Notes: a model not told the origin generated them from the sequence alone. DNA of 64,000 bases from Pseudomonadales bacterium (GCA_002708905.1 PAPM01000011.1:62001-126000), one strand, 5' to 3'. Shown: positions 9,165-17,417, counted from the first letter of the stretch. A program made the numbers and translations.

Positions 9165-10184
9165 TCATTCAATTTCACCTATTTCGCGCAGCCAGCGTTC
9201 GGAAATCTGCATGCCTTCTTCCAGATTGACCTTGGGGCTGAAGCCAAGCATGGTTCTGGCCTTGTCCGAATTAAAGTGTCCTTTGCGCGAGAACATAAGC
9301 ATGGTGTCCGGTGTAGCTTCATTCGTGCGCTTGAGTAATTGATTCAGCAGCCACAGCGCCTTGGTGAGTCGCAGTGCAACAAACAGAGGGACGGTGGGCG
9401 GGTTGCCCTGGCGCTTAGCCCAGCGCCAGTGATAGCCGAAAAATCTTGAACAGGGCACAGACTGGTTACCCCAAAGAATAAAAATCTGGCCACGGCCTTC
9501 GGGTAGCCCTGCAGCCAGCATGACGCCGTCAAGAAGATCGTCGATATAGATGGGGGTAAAAATACCCTCACCCTTATCGGGCAATACCAGCTGACCGGCT
9601 TTGGCCATTTTGAGCGGTTCAATAAGCCAGGCGCGTGATCCCGGACCGTAGACATCACCCGGTCTTACAATGGTGCATTCCATTTCGCCTGCAGCGTGGG
9701 CAGCAAGCACCACATGCTCACTGGCGCCTTTAGCGACACCGTAGCGATAGTCCTCTCCGATCACGATGGGTGTTTTTTCGTTGGCGCCATTAGGGTAGTC
9801 GTAGCCGAGGGCGCAAATGGAGGAAAAGTGCAGAAAGCGTTTTGCTCCGGCGGCAATCGCCACGTCCAGTGCACAACGGGTGCCGAACACAGTGACATTG
9901 CGATATGGCTGCCAATCTGCCGCCAGCGATACGATGGCGGCAGTGTTGATAAACAACTCGCAGCCTTCTGCGTGTTTGGCCCAAGTATCGGGTCGGGTCA
10001 GGTCTCCTGCCATCACGTTGTGCCGGGTACTGGCTTCAATATCCATTCCCCGAACCTCGCAACCCAGAGCAGCATAGCGATCAGCCAATGCTCTCCCAAT
10101 AAAACCGTTAGCGCCGGTGATAAACACAGACTTGGGTACCGGCGGCTGCTGGCCGTCGGCACCTGTGGGCATATGGGAAGACAT
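9165..10184 (-). CDS. NAD-dependent epimerase/dehydratase family protein (3beta-HSD-like)
   Basis: A 339-residue extended SDR. The Rossmann motif GANGFIG lies near 24-30, a serine pair (HFSSICALG) lies mid-protein, and the catalytic Tyr-x3-Lys is YGVAK. The downstream IVRPGDVYGPGSRAW segment is typical of the family, which includes 3beta-hydroxysteroid dehydrogenase-like enzymes and nucleotide-sugar epimerases. Its start overlaps the stop of the cupin gene by one base (TAATG) and its stop overlaps the SDR start region, so the three genes form a tight operon. The product is probably an oxidoreductase acting on a small alcohol or ketone, inferred from context only. Confidence 0.85.
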   Translation of the reverse strand: MSSHMPTGADGQQPPVPKSVFITGANGFIGRALADRYAALGCEVRGMDIEASTRHNVMAGDLTRPDTWAKHAEGCELFINTAAIVSLAADWQPYRNVTVFGTRCALDVAIAAGAKRFLHFSSICALGYDYPNGANEKTPIVIGEDYRYGVAKGASEHVVLAAHAAGEMECTIVRPGDVYGPGSRAWLIEPLKMAKAGQLVLPDKGEGIFTPIYIDDLLDGVMLAAGLPEGRGQIFILWGNQSVPCSRFFGYHWRWAKRQGNPPTVPLFVALRLTKALWLLNQLLKRTNEATPDTMLMFSRKGHFNSDKARTMLGFSPKVNLEEGMQISERWLREIGEIE

Positions 10185-10696
10185 TATTTGGATCCGATTG
10201 AGTAATCTGGATAGCTGGCGCGGATATACTTGGCGGGCTCCAGGCCACGCTCCTCAATCAATTGCTCGATCAGCATGATGATGGAGTTAGCATCCATCGT
10301 GCTGTGGTAGTTGCCTTCTTCATCGAAATTCACATTGGCGCCGGATACGATCATCAGCGTCTCGGTTATTTCCGTATTCTCTTCAGGAACATAGAAAGTG
10401 TGGATGCTGCTGCCTGGTTCATACAGGTAACTGCCGGCAGTTTGCGGTTGATCAGGGTGTTCGACGTAGCACCACTTACCTGACAGAGTCCAGAGGTGAA
10501 CAGTGCCGGTGTGATAATGGGTAGGCAGCCTTACCCCGGGGTGAAACAGCACACGCAGGCACCAGGTGCCGTTGTTGGGATCCAGAAAAAGGGGCTGCAC
10601 ATCCACACCGGGCACCAGGGAATCATTGTAAATGGGCAGATCATTGGTGTTCACGGTAAGCAATTGGTCATGATTCTTGAGGGTTTCGGGTAACAT
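10184..10696 (-). CDS. Cupin-domain protein, 2,4'-dihydroxyacetophenone dioxygenase-like
   Basis: A cytoplasmic single-domain cupin of 170 residues. The metal-site motif is seen as LPTHYHTGTVHLWTLSG followed by YLYEPGSSIHTF, giving His ligands as in the cupin dioxygenases related to 2,4'-dihydroxyacetophenone and acetylacetone dioxygenases. The frame opens earlier, at 10807, but the ATG at 10696 has AGAGAGG about eight bases upstream and starts at the conserved region, so it is preferred. It is the first gene of the cupin-epimerase-SDR operon and is divergent from the AraC-type regulator. A C-C bond-cleaving or isomerising role is possible but unproven. Confidence 0.82.
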   Translation of the reverse strand: MLPETLKNHDQLLTVNTNDLPIYNDSLVPGVDVQPLFLDPNNGTWCLRVLFHPGVRLPTHYHTGTVHLWTLSGKWCYVEHPDQPQTAGSYLYEPGSSIHTFYVPEENTEITETLMIVSGANVNFDEEGNYHSTMDANSIIMLIEQLIEERGLEPAKYIRASYPDYSIGSK

Positions 10697-10784
10697 TTTT
10701 CGGCCTCTCTGGTCTCTGCTTTGGTGATGGGTTGAGGCAGTTGCTTGACTGCTTGATCCAGTGTGCGCTGGTTTTTCCGGCCCC

Positions 10785-10823
10785 ATTTGATAAAATGTGC
10801 CAATCATTTGATAAAGTGCGCCA
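10785..10823. promoter_or_regulatory. Direct-repeat operator between cupin operon and araC-type gene
   Basis: Two near-identical 18-base units, ATTTGATAAAATGTGCCA (10785-10802) and ATTTGATAAAGTGCGCCA (10806-10823), repeat with a 21-base period. Two helical turns between tandem half-sites is the arrangement used by AraC-family regulators. Both units are preserved with the same period in the decayed copy at about 14310-14345. Confidence 0.65.
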
Positions 10824-10869
10824 CTTTAAGCGCTGTGGTTTTGAGTGGCCAGGCAAGTAAGGCAGGTCA

Positions 10870-11868
10870 ATGCAGGACTTCACCCGGGCGTCCGCCCTGG
10901 CGGGATATGGCGAATTGGTTAGGCAGGAGGGGCTTGATCCACTGCCGTTATTGCGGGCAGCCCGCTTGCCGGAAAGTATTCTGCAGCAACCGGATGGCCT
11001 GATCCCATACAGCCGCTTTTTGCATTTGCTTGATCTCAGCGCGGTGAAGTCAGGCGACCGCTTTTTTGGTCTGCGGCTGGGTTTGTATCAGGGAATATCC
11101 GTCTTTGGGCCATTACTGTACCTGATACGAAACACCCCGACGGTGGGGGATGCTCTGCAGGAACTGCGTCAGTATTTCTATCTGCACATGGGTGCTGCCA
11201 GCGTGGAAATAGGTCGCTTTGGTGAGTTGATCCAGCTTTCCTACCATGTGTTCAACAGCGGCCAGCTGGGGTTGATCCAGGGCAGTGAGCTGGCGTTGGG
11301 GGTGGGTATGCAGCTGATGCGCATGTTGTGTGGTGATCAGTGGAAGTTGAACGCTGTGGTGTTCGAGCATAGTCCCCATAGTGCGGTACAAGAATATCAG
11401 CACTGGCTTGGCGTAACACCTCAATTCAATGGCAATGCCAATGCGCTGTTGTTTCACGCCAGCCTGCTGGAGCGGCCGCTCAGTGAAGCGGATCCGGCGT
11501 TGCATGGGTTGATCAGGGATCATCTCAACACCATGGACCAACTCACCAATCAGGAGCTGCCGGATTATGTGGCCGCGTTATTGCGTAATCTGCTTGATCA
11601 GGGGCGGGTGACCGTAGACGATGTGGCTGCGTATATGGCGATGAGTCGGCGCACCCTGCAGCGTCGCCTGGCGGCCTGTGAAACCAGCTTTCAGCAGGTG
11701 CTGGACCAGACCCGGCAGAACCTGGCGCAACGTTATTTAAGGGATTCCAACATGCAGATTACCCAGTTGTCAGATTTGTTGGGGTATAGCGATTTGAGTG
11801 CTTTCAGCAGGGCGTTCACCCGCTGGTTCGGTGTGCCCCCGACGCAATGGCGTAAGGATCGGCTGTGA
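10870..11868 (+). CDS. AraC-family transcriptional regulator
   Basis: A 332-residue regulator with an N-terminal ligand-sensing region of the type found in OruR/ArgR-like AraC proteins and a C-terminal double helix-turn-helix (about 235-332). The latter is seen as VTVDDVAAYMAMSRRTLQRRLA and LSDLLGYSDLSAFSRAFTRWFG. AAGGCAGG precedes the ATG. It is divergent from the cupin operon and shares with it a control region holding 21-base-period direct repeats, so it most likely controls that operon and itself. A broken second copy of this gene and its promoter lies at 14252-14523. Confidence 0.92.
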   Translation: MQDFTRASALAGYGELVRQEGLDPLPLLRAARLPESILQQPDGLIPYSRFLHLLDLSAVKSGDRFFGLRLGLYQGISVFGPLLYLIRNTPTVGDALQELRQYFYLHMGAASVEIGRFGELIQLSYHVFNSGQLGLIQGSELALGVGMQLMRMLCGDQWKLNAVVFEHSPHSAVQEYQHWLGVTPQFNGNANALLFHASLLERPLSEADPALHGLIRDHLNTMDQLTNQELPDYVAALLRNLLDQGRVTVDDVAAYMAMSRRTLQRRLAACETSFQQVLDQTRQNLAQRYLRDSNMQITQLSDLLGYSDLSAFSRAFTRWFGVPPTQWRKDRL

Positions 11869-11905
11869 TGGCTACCTTAAAATCCCATGGCATTCACATG
11901 GTGCT
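11869..11905 (+). pseudogene. Fragment of a DUF488 gene left behind the araC-type gene
   Basis: Just after the araC stop, the bases TTAAAATCCCATGGCATTC (about 11876-11894) match exactly an internal part of the intact DUF488 gene at about 14690-14708, with partial matches on both sides. No reading frame remains. It is the trace of a second DUF488 copy and the partner of the araC remnant at 14252-14523. Confidence 0.65.
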
Positions 11906-11975
11906 TGATTCCCACGAATGGGACATGTAAACCGTAATCCTGCCTCCAGACTTGTAAAAAGATATTCCGCCCCCA

Positions 11976-12017
11976 TATAGGTAGAGATCAGGCTATTTTG
12001 CCTGCTCCCTACCTATA
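11976..12017 (+). promoter_or_regulatory. Long hairpin in the hflK leader
   Basis: TATAGGTAG (11976-11984) pairs with CTACCTATA (12009-12017). CAGGC (11989-11993) pairs with GCCTG (12000-12004), with an AGAT/CTCC internal loop and a TATTTT apical loop. The stem ends ten bases before the hflK ATG and overlaps the only Shine-Dalgarno-like bases (AGG). It could affect translation or mark an insertion boundary. Confidence 0.5.
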
Positions 12018-12026
12018 GGCAATCTA

Positions 12027-13094
12027 ATGCCGTCACAAAATGAAGACCCATGGGGGCGTAGACCCCAATCACCACCTGATATCGATCAGCTACTTGAAAA
12101 AACCATTAACCGATTAAACGGTTTATTCGGCGGCGGTGGTTCAGGACAAAACAACAACGGCAGTGTTGGTAAGTTACTGACTATTGGCCTTCTGTTACTT
12201 ATCGGCTTAAGCCTTTGGTCGGCTTATTACACCGTGCCCAGTGATTCGGTCGCTGTGGTTCAGCGGTTTGGTATGTATCTCAAAGAAGTGTCGCCAGGGC
12301 TGCATTTCAAGCTCCCTCTGGGTATTGATAAGACGACAATCGTGCCGGTAAAGCGACAATTGAAGCAGGAGTTTGGCTTTGTCACACCGGGAGCCAAAGA
12401 CCCTTATCAGGGAGAGCGGGATGGCCGTCGTGAAACGCAGATGGTTACCGGTGACCTGAATGCCGCGCTGGTGGAATGGGTTGTTCAGTACCGGATCTCT
12501 GATCCAGTCAAATATCTATTTGAAGTACGTGAACCCGCGGAAACCCTTCGTTATGTCTCGGAATCGGTTATGCGAGAGGTCGTGGGGGATCGCACTGTGG
12601 ACGAAGTGATTACCATTGGCCGGCAGGAGATTGAAGTTGAAGCGCTGGTAAAAATGCAGGAACTCTCCACCAAGTACGTGATGGGTATCAGCATTGACCA
12701 GGTTCAACTGAAAAACATTAATCCACCCAAGCCTGTGCAGGAATCGTTTAACGAAGTGAATCAGGCGCAACAGTCCAAAGAAAAACTCATTAATGAGGCA
12801 CGACGGGAATATAACAAAGTGATTCCGCTGGCGGAGGGTGAAAAGGATCAGCGTATCCGGGAAGCCGATGGCTATCGTCTTAAGCGTATCAACGAAGCCG
12901 AAGGTGATGCTTTGCGATTCAATGCATTGTTTGAGGAATATCAAAAAGCACCGGAAGTGACGCGTCGCCGAATTTATATTGAAACCATGCAGGCCGTCAT
13001 GCCGAACATTGAATCAAAGGTGCTGATGGATGACGACGGATCAGGTCTGTTGCCGTTGCTTAATCTCGATGGGCAAAAGGAGCGTCAGCTATGA
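12027..13094 (+). CDS. hflK: HflK-like SPFH/band-7 membrane protein
   Basis: A 355-residue SPFH protein of the HflK type, which with HflC forms a membrane cage around the FtsH protease. The N-terminus has DPWGRRPQSPPDIDQLL and a Gly-rich linker as in HflK. A single transmembrane helix follows at about 48-66, then the band-7 domain and a charged helical region, ending with YIETMQAVMPNI as in E. coli HflK. It is shorter than E. coli HflK (about 419). It overlaps hflC by four bases. The usual hfq-hflX-hflKC neighbourhood is absent, so this is probably an accessory second copy. Confidence 0.88.
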   Translation: MPSQNEDPWGRRPQSPPDIDQLLEKTINRLNGLFGGGGSGQNNNGSVGKLLTIGLLLLIGLSLWSAYYTVPSDSVAVVQRFGMYLKEVSPGLHFKLPLGIDKTTIVPVKRQLKQEFGFVTPGAKDPYQGERDGRRETQMVTGDLNAALVEWVVQYRISDPVKYLFEVREPAETLRYVSESVMREVVGDRTVDEVITIGRQEIEVEALVKMQELSTKYVMGISIDQVQLKNINPPKPVQESFNEVNQAQQSKEKLINEARREYNKVIPLAEGEKDQRIREADGYRLKRINEAEGDALRFNALFEEYQKAPEVTRRRIYIETMQAVMPNIESKVLMDDDGSGLLPLLNLDGQKERQL

Positions 13095-14080
13095 AGAATG
13101 TTCGATTTTTGCCGGTCCTTGTGGTTGTCATTGTCGGTGTGTTCGTCCTGGGAAGTGCGCTGTATACCGTTGATGAAGTTGAGCAGGTCATCATTACCCA
13201 GTTTGGCAAGCCCGTTGGCGAGCCGGTCACGACCGCCGGCCTCAAGTTCAAAATTCCTTTTGTGCAAGAGGTAAATCCCATTGATAAACGGGTGCTGGAA
13301 TGGGATGGCGCGCCTTCCGATATGCCCACTAAAGACAAACTGTATATTTCCGTAGACTTGTTTGCCCGCTGGCGGATTGTTGATCCACTACAATATTTCT
13401 TACGCTTGCGTGATGAGCGCAGTGCACAATCAAGGCTGGACGATATTCTGGGGAGTGAAACACGCAACGCGGTCGCCAAACACGAGTTAATTGAAATCAT
13501 TCGTACCACCAAAGATCGCGAGCCACTTAGAGATACCGCTGTCCTGGGTGATGCTGTGGTGTCTTCCACAGAACAAGGCTCCACAATGGGTGCATTGGTG
13601 CCGATTGAGAAAGGCCGCAAGTTAGTGGAACAGGAAATCTTCAAAGCGGCGGCGGAAAAAGTGGGTGTCTTCGGTATTGAGCTGTTGGATATCCGGTTCA
13701 AGCGAATTAACTATAACGAGAGTGTGCGGCCAAAGATATATGACCGGATGATCAGCGAGCGTCGGCAGATTGCCGAGCGATTTCTGTCAGAAGGTAATGG
13801 CGAAGCCGCCAGAATTCGAGGGAACAGGGTGCGTGACCTCAACAAAATTCAGTCTGAAGCCTATCGTCAGGTGGAGGAAATCCGTGGCTTGGCTGATGCC
13901 AAAGCCACTGAAATTTATGCCCGTGCCTACAATCAAAGCGCGCAATCCGCGGAGTTCTACGAGTTCACGCGAACGATGGCTTCGTATCCCGAAATGATTG
14001 GCAAAAACACTACGATCGTGCTGTCTACAGGCAGCGATCTTTTCAAATTCCTTAAAGGCATGCGTGTCACCAAGGAGTAG
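13091..14080 (+). CDS. hflC: HflC-like SPFH/band-7 membrane protein
   Basis: A 329-residue partner of the preceding HflK-like protein. An N-terminal signal-anchor helix (about 5-25) is followed by the band-7 domain (VDEVEQVIITQFGKPVG...FKIPFVQEV). The C-terminal coiled region ends at FKFLKGMRVTKE. The ATGA overlap with hflK indicates translational coupling. The pair would sit in the inner membrane with most of the chain in the periplasm and modulate FtsH or another membrane protease. The accessory location and the small basic gene that follows are unusual. Confidence 0.88.
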   Translation: MKNVRFLPVLVVVIVGVFVLGSALYTVDEVEQVIITQFGKPVGEPVTTAGLKFKIPFVQEVNPIDKRVLEWDGAPSDMPTKDKLYISVDLFARWRIVDPLQYFLRLRDERSAQSRLDDILGSETRNAVAKHELIEIIRTTKDREPLRDTAVLGDAVVSSTEQGSTMGALVPIEKGRKLVEQEIFKAAAEKVGVFGIELLDIRFKRINYNESVRPKIYDRMISERRQIAERFLSEGNGEAARIRGNRVRDLNKIQSEAYRQVEEIRGLADAKATEIYARAYNQSAQSAEFYEFTRTMASYPEMIGKNTTIVLSTGSDLFKFLKGMRVTKE

Positions 14081-14104
14081 CTCAACCCACAAGTGGAGTA
14101 ATGT

Positions 14105-14227
14105 ATGAGCAAGGAACGAAAAAGTAACAAGGAATCAAAAAAGCAGCCCGCAATGACTCAAAAAGAGAAAAAGGCGGCAAAAAAAGCCAAGAATAGCAAT
14201 CGGAAGAACGGCATGGGATCACTGTAA
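14105..14227 (+). CDS. 40-residue lysine-rich protein downstream of hflKC
   Basis: An ATG at 14105 with GGAG eight bases before it opens a 40-codon frame ending in TAA. The product begins MSKERKSNKESKK and is made mostly of Lys, Asn, Ala and Ser with a KEKKAAKKAK core, with no hydrophobic segment. It lies 24 bases after hflC in the same direction and is likely in the same transcript. Function is unknown; the composition suggests an unstructured, possibly nucleic-acid- or ribosome-binding peptide. Confidence 0.6.
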   Translation: MSKERKSNKESKKQPAMTQKEKKAAKKAKNSNRKNGMGSL

Positions 14228-14251
14228 AAACCGTTAACTGATTATTGTGTT

Positions 14252-14523
14252 AGGTTGAGGCCGTTGCTTGACTGCTTTATCCATTGTGCTCTGGTTTTTC
14301 AAAGCGCAATTGATAAAATGTGCCAATGATTTGATAAAGTGTGCATACGCTTTTGTGCTGGAGCGACGGCCCCGGCAGAATCTGGCACAACGTTATTCAA
14401 GGGATCCCAATATGCAGATTACGCGGCTCTCAGATTTGCTGGGCTATCGTGATTTGAGCGTCTTCAGTCGCGCATTTACCCAGCGGTTCGGTGTGCTGCC
14501 CCGGAATGGCGTGAGGATTAACC
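14252..14523 (+). pseudogene. Decayed copy of the araC-type gene and its promoter
   Basis: The first ~100 bases (14252-14350) closely match the region upstream of the intact araC gene (about 10729-10825), including both 21-base-period repeats. They then join directly to a copy of the gene's 3' end (14370-14520). The translated 3' end reads RQNLAQRYSRDPNMQITRLSDLLGYRDLS, nearly identical to the intact regulator. About 880 bases, covering the start codon and ligand domain, are missing. No functional regulator can be made. The DUF488 gene begins right at its end. Confidence 0.85.
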
Positions 14524-15117
14524 GTGCAGTCAGCAGGTAAACTCTACAGCATTGGATACGCCACCAAACCCATTGACGTGTTTGTGGCCCAGTTGAAACG
14601 CTATGAGATTACCGCAGTGGCGGACGTGCGTTCTGTGCCCTACAGCAAAGCCTTTCACGACTATCACCAGGAGGCGCTGGCGGCCACGTTAAAATCCCAT
14701 GGCATTCACTATGTGTATCTGGGTGCTGAACTGGGCCCCCGTTCCAAAGACGATGCCCACTACGATGAATGCGGTCAGGTTCAATTTCATCTTCTGGCGC
14801 AATCGCCACTGTACCTGCAGGGAGTGGAGCGTCTGCAAAGCGGGTTGCACAAAGGAATGAACATCGCGTTGCTGTGCGCCGAAAAAGATCCGGCGGACTG
14901 TCACCGCAGTCTGTTGATCGGCTTTGATTTAAAGCGTCGGCTGGGGCTGGAAACAACCCACATCACCCATGATGGCGCTATCGAGACCCAGCAGGAGATG
15001 GAGCAGCGGATGGCCCGCACCCATGGTGTGGCAGGGGATTTGTTTGCCACGGAAGCAGAGCAGGCCGCCCTGGGATGCCGAGCCCAGTCCAGATTAAAAG
15101 CGTATCGCAGAACCTAG
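14524..15117 (+). CDS. DUF488 family protein
   Basis: A 197-residue cytoplasmic protein of the DUF488 family. It shows the N-terminal YSIGYATKPIDVFV, the internal VADVRSVPYSK and the Cys motif LLCAEKDPADCHRSLL, which are the hallmarks of that family. The biochemical role is not established. The start is GTG at 14524 with GAGG eight bases upstream. It follows the araC remnant directly and its 3' end reaches to within 30 bases of the tadA start. Confidence 0.85.
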   Translation: MQSAGKLYSIGYATKPIDVFVAQLKRYEITAVADVRSVPYSKAFHDYHQEALAATLKSHGIHYVYLGAELGPRSKDDAHYDECGQVQFHLLAQSPLYLQGVERLQSGLHKGMNIALLCAEKDPADCHRSLLIGFDLKRRLGLETTHITHDGAIETQQEMEQRMARTHGVAGDLFATEAEQAALGCRAQSRLKAYRRT

Positions 15118-15146
15118 CATGCAGTATATACAGCGGGAGAATTCCA

Positions 15147-15650
15147 TTGACAGGCACTGATACTGAATTCAGTCAAAGCGATATGGAGTGGATGCAGCGA
15201 GCATTGGCTCTGGCCCGAAGGGCTGCCTCAGAGCAGGAAGTGCCTGTTGGCGCCGTGATAGTTCGGGACGGTGTGGTGTTGGGGGAAGGCTACAACCAAC
15301 CCATAGCCGCCTGTGATCCAACATCCCACGCGGAAATTGTTGCGCTGCGGCAAGCTTGTTCCAGGGAGCGCAACTACCGAATTCCCGGTGCAACCTTGTA
15401 CGTCACCGTAGAGCCCTGTTCCATGTGTGCTGGCGCCATCCTGCACGCGCGTATTGACCGCGTGGTGTTTGGCGCATTCGAGCCGAAAGCCGGGGCCGTT
15501 ATCAGCGCCCAGAGATTCTTCGACCAGCCCTTTGTAAACTATGCAGTGGCCTATGAGGGAGGCTGCCTGGAGCAGGAATGCAGTGAGTTGATAAGTGGTT
15601 TCTTTGAGATGCGTCGACGCCTGAAGCGCCAGCACAAGCAGAGACAATAA
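15147..15650 (+). CDS. tadA: tRNA-specific adenosine deaminase
   Basis: TadA converts A34 to inosine in tRNA-Arg(ACG), and is normally essential. The zinc-binding deaminase motifs SHAEI (His ligand and proton-shuttle Glu) and PCSMCAGA (two Cys ligands) are intact. The TTG at 15147 is chosen as start because GGGAGA lies six bases before it and the resulting 167 residues fit the family. An in-frame ATG at 15075 lies inside the DUF488 gene and has no comparable site; ATG at 15183 is a shorter alternative. It converges on mltF with a ten-base gap. Confidence 0.93.
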   Translation: MTGTDTEFSQSDMEWMQRALALARRAASEQEVPVGAVIVRDGVVLGEGYNQPIAACDPTSHAEIVALRQACSRERNYRIPGATLYVTVEPCSMCAGAILHARIDRVVFGAFEPKAGAVISAQRFFDQPFVNYAVAYEGGCLEQECSELISGFFEMRRRLKRQHKQRQ

Positions 15651-15660
15651 CGCGGGCTGC

Positions 15661-17091
15661 TTAGTGAACCAACGAGTCGCGCATGGCCACAACGCTTTGC
15701 GGGGTTGGGGTGTAGCGGTGGTAATCCCGTTCAGTGGCCCATACCAGTGCCTCATAATAGCGGCGGATATTGCGCACATACACCACGGACTGGGCACCGG
15801 AGCGTGCCCGACCGTGACGGGTCTGGGAATACACTTCCCGCTTCAGCAATAACGGCAACTTCTCCCGCACATCAAACCAGTTGTTGGGATCCAGGCCGTC
15901 TTTTTTGGCCAGCCGGCGGGCATCCATCAGGTGACCATATCCTACATTGTAGGCGGCCAGTGCAAACCAGGTCCGATTGGGCTCCGCTATGGCGTCGGGC
16001 AGGCGCTTATACAGCTTGCTGAAGTAATTGGCCCCACCCACGATACTTTGCTCCGCATCCCGGCGATTGGTAACGCCCATTTCCTTGGCGGTACGCAAGG
16101 TCAACATCATCAGGCCGCGCACGCCGGTGGGGGAGATGGCATTGGGATTCCACAGGGACTCCTGATAGCCGATTGCGGCCAGCAGGCGCCAGTCTATATT
16201 CAGTTCCTTGGCGACGTTCTTGAACGACTCTTCGTACTTCACCAGGCGGGAATCCAGATGGGCCAGAAAGGTACGGGCACCCACATAGTCGAACTCACGG
16301 TGACCAAAGAAGCGGATACGCAGTTCTTCCAGAGCGCCACTTTCATTGGCTTCGTTGAAAAACAGCTCGGCCGAGGTGAACAGGGATGCGTCCGTATTGC
16401 TGGAGAAGGCCCAGGCCAGTGGTTCGGGATCTTTCAGCTCAAATGAATTACGTAACTCAGGGAAGACCGATCGATAGGTATTGAACACATTGGAATCCAC
16501 CACGGCAAAATCCGCCTGGCCGTCATTGACCATATTCAGTAACGCCAGGGCCGAGCTGTTGTGTTTTTCCTCCCAGATCAATTCCGGATGCTGCTGTTGC
16601 AACCGGGACAGGTTCTCGGAGTGGCTGCTGTTGGCGATGACCACCAGCTTCTTGCCGGTCAGATCGTCCACGGTTTTCGGTGCAGATTGGTTGGATCGAT
16701 AGATCAGCTGCTGGGTAATTTGCTGATAAGGAGAGGAAAATCGGAATTCCCGACTGCGCTGGGGGGTGACGGTCAGGCCGGCCGCCGCCATGTGGACTTC
16801 GCCGCGGCGCACCGCACTCAACAGGTCGCCCAGATCCGAGTAGGTGCGGATCTTCAGTTTTACACCGAGGAAGTCGGCATAGGCTTGGGCCAGTTCAAAC
16901 TCGAACCCGGTTTCCCGGTCCATCTCCTGATAATAGGTGGTGGGGCCTTCCTGGGTGGCCACAATCAGCTCCCCCGCCTGCTGGACCTGCTCCAGCAAGG
17001 GAAGATTGGGTTGGCACGCCGGGACCAGCAGGAAACCTGCGGCCAATGCGGCACCCATGATTGTTCTGATCAGCCATGTAATCGAGTTCAT
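15661..17091 (-). CDS. mltF: Membrane-bound lytic murein transglycosylase F
   Basis: MltF cleaves the glycan strands of peptidoglycan. The 476 residues combine a family 3 solute-binding-like regulatory module (about 35-265) with a C-terminal SLT lytic transglycosylase domain (about 290-430). The catalytic Glu lies in AAIGYQESLWNP near 311, and GVRGLMML and AAYNVGYGH are also present. The N-terminus is a signal peptide ending in a possible lipobox (LVPAC, Cys 26; Pro at -2 is unusual). Closeness to purL and tadA is the usual gammaproteobacterial arrangement. Confidence 0.95.
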   Translation of the reverse strand: MNSITWLIRTIMGAALAAGFLLVPACQPNLPLLEQVQQAGELIVATQEGPTTYYQEMDRETGFEFELAQAYADFLGVKLKIRTYSDLGDLLSAVRRGEVHMAAAGLTVTPQRSREFRFSSPYQQITQQLIYRSNQSAPKTVDDLTGKKLVVIANSSHSENLSRLQQQHPELIWEEKHNSSALALLNMVNDGQADFAVVDSNVFNTYRSVFPELRNSFELKDPEPLAWAFSSNTDASLFTSAELFFNEANESGALEELRIRFFGHREFDYVGARTFLAHLDSRLVKYEESFKNVAKELNIDWRLLAAIGYQESLWNPNAISPTGVRGLMMLTLRTAKEMGVTNRRDAEQSIVGGANYFSKLYKRLPDAIAEPNRTWFALAAYNVGYGHLMDARRLAKKDGLDPNNWFDVREKLPLLLKREVYSQTRHGRARSGAQSVVYVRNIRRYYEALVWATERDYHRYTPTPQSVVAMRDSLVH

Positions 17092-17417
17092 AATCCAGTG
17101 TCGTTACTACAGAATCCCTGTTGAGCCCCGGAGGTCGCTTCCCTGTCCAGAGGGGGAGCAGAATGTCAGTACACAAGGATATGGTTCACACTTGTGCTGA
17201 TTTTTTGCTCACATTTTGTATAAAAAGTGAACGAATTATATCTGCATCAGCGGGGGAAGTCGATTTCATTGTGTAACAGATCGCATAAAGAGCCTGTTTT
17301 ATATACAAATTATGAATTTAAATGTGACCTATTTTACAGTTGCGGGGTTTTGCAGCCTGCTCCGACCTTGCCTACGCTTAACAGGTTGGAAGAACTAATC
17401 GCGAGAGGCGTGGATAA
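17092..17417. other. Intergenic region between mltF and the chemotaxis transducer
   Basis: About 325 AT-rich bases between divergent genes. A TATAAA at 17219-17224 could be a -10 but lacks a good -35 at 16-18 bases. No small gene, repeat or terminator was supported. Confidence 0.5.

Noticed and set aside
11869-14523. Possible insertion sequence or genomic island around hflKC
   Set aside because: No transposase, integrase, terminal inverted repeats or target duplication was found; the bracketing repeats are explained by the araC/DUF488 duplication.
17196-17224. Promoter for the chemotaxis transducer with TATAAA at 17219
   Set aside because: No acceptable -35 at 16-18 bases and no flagellar sigma-28 pattern; also almost 200 bases from the start codon.
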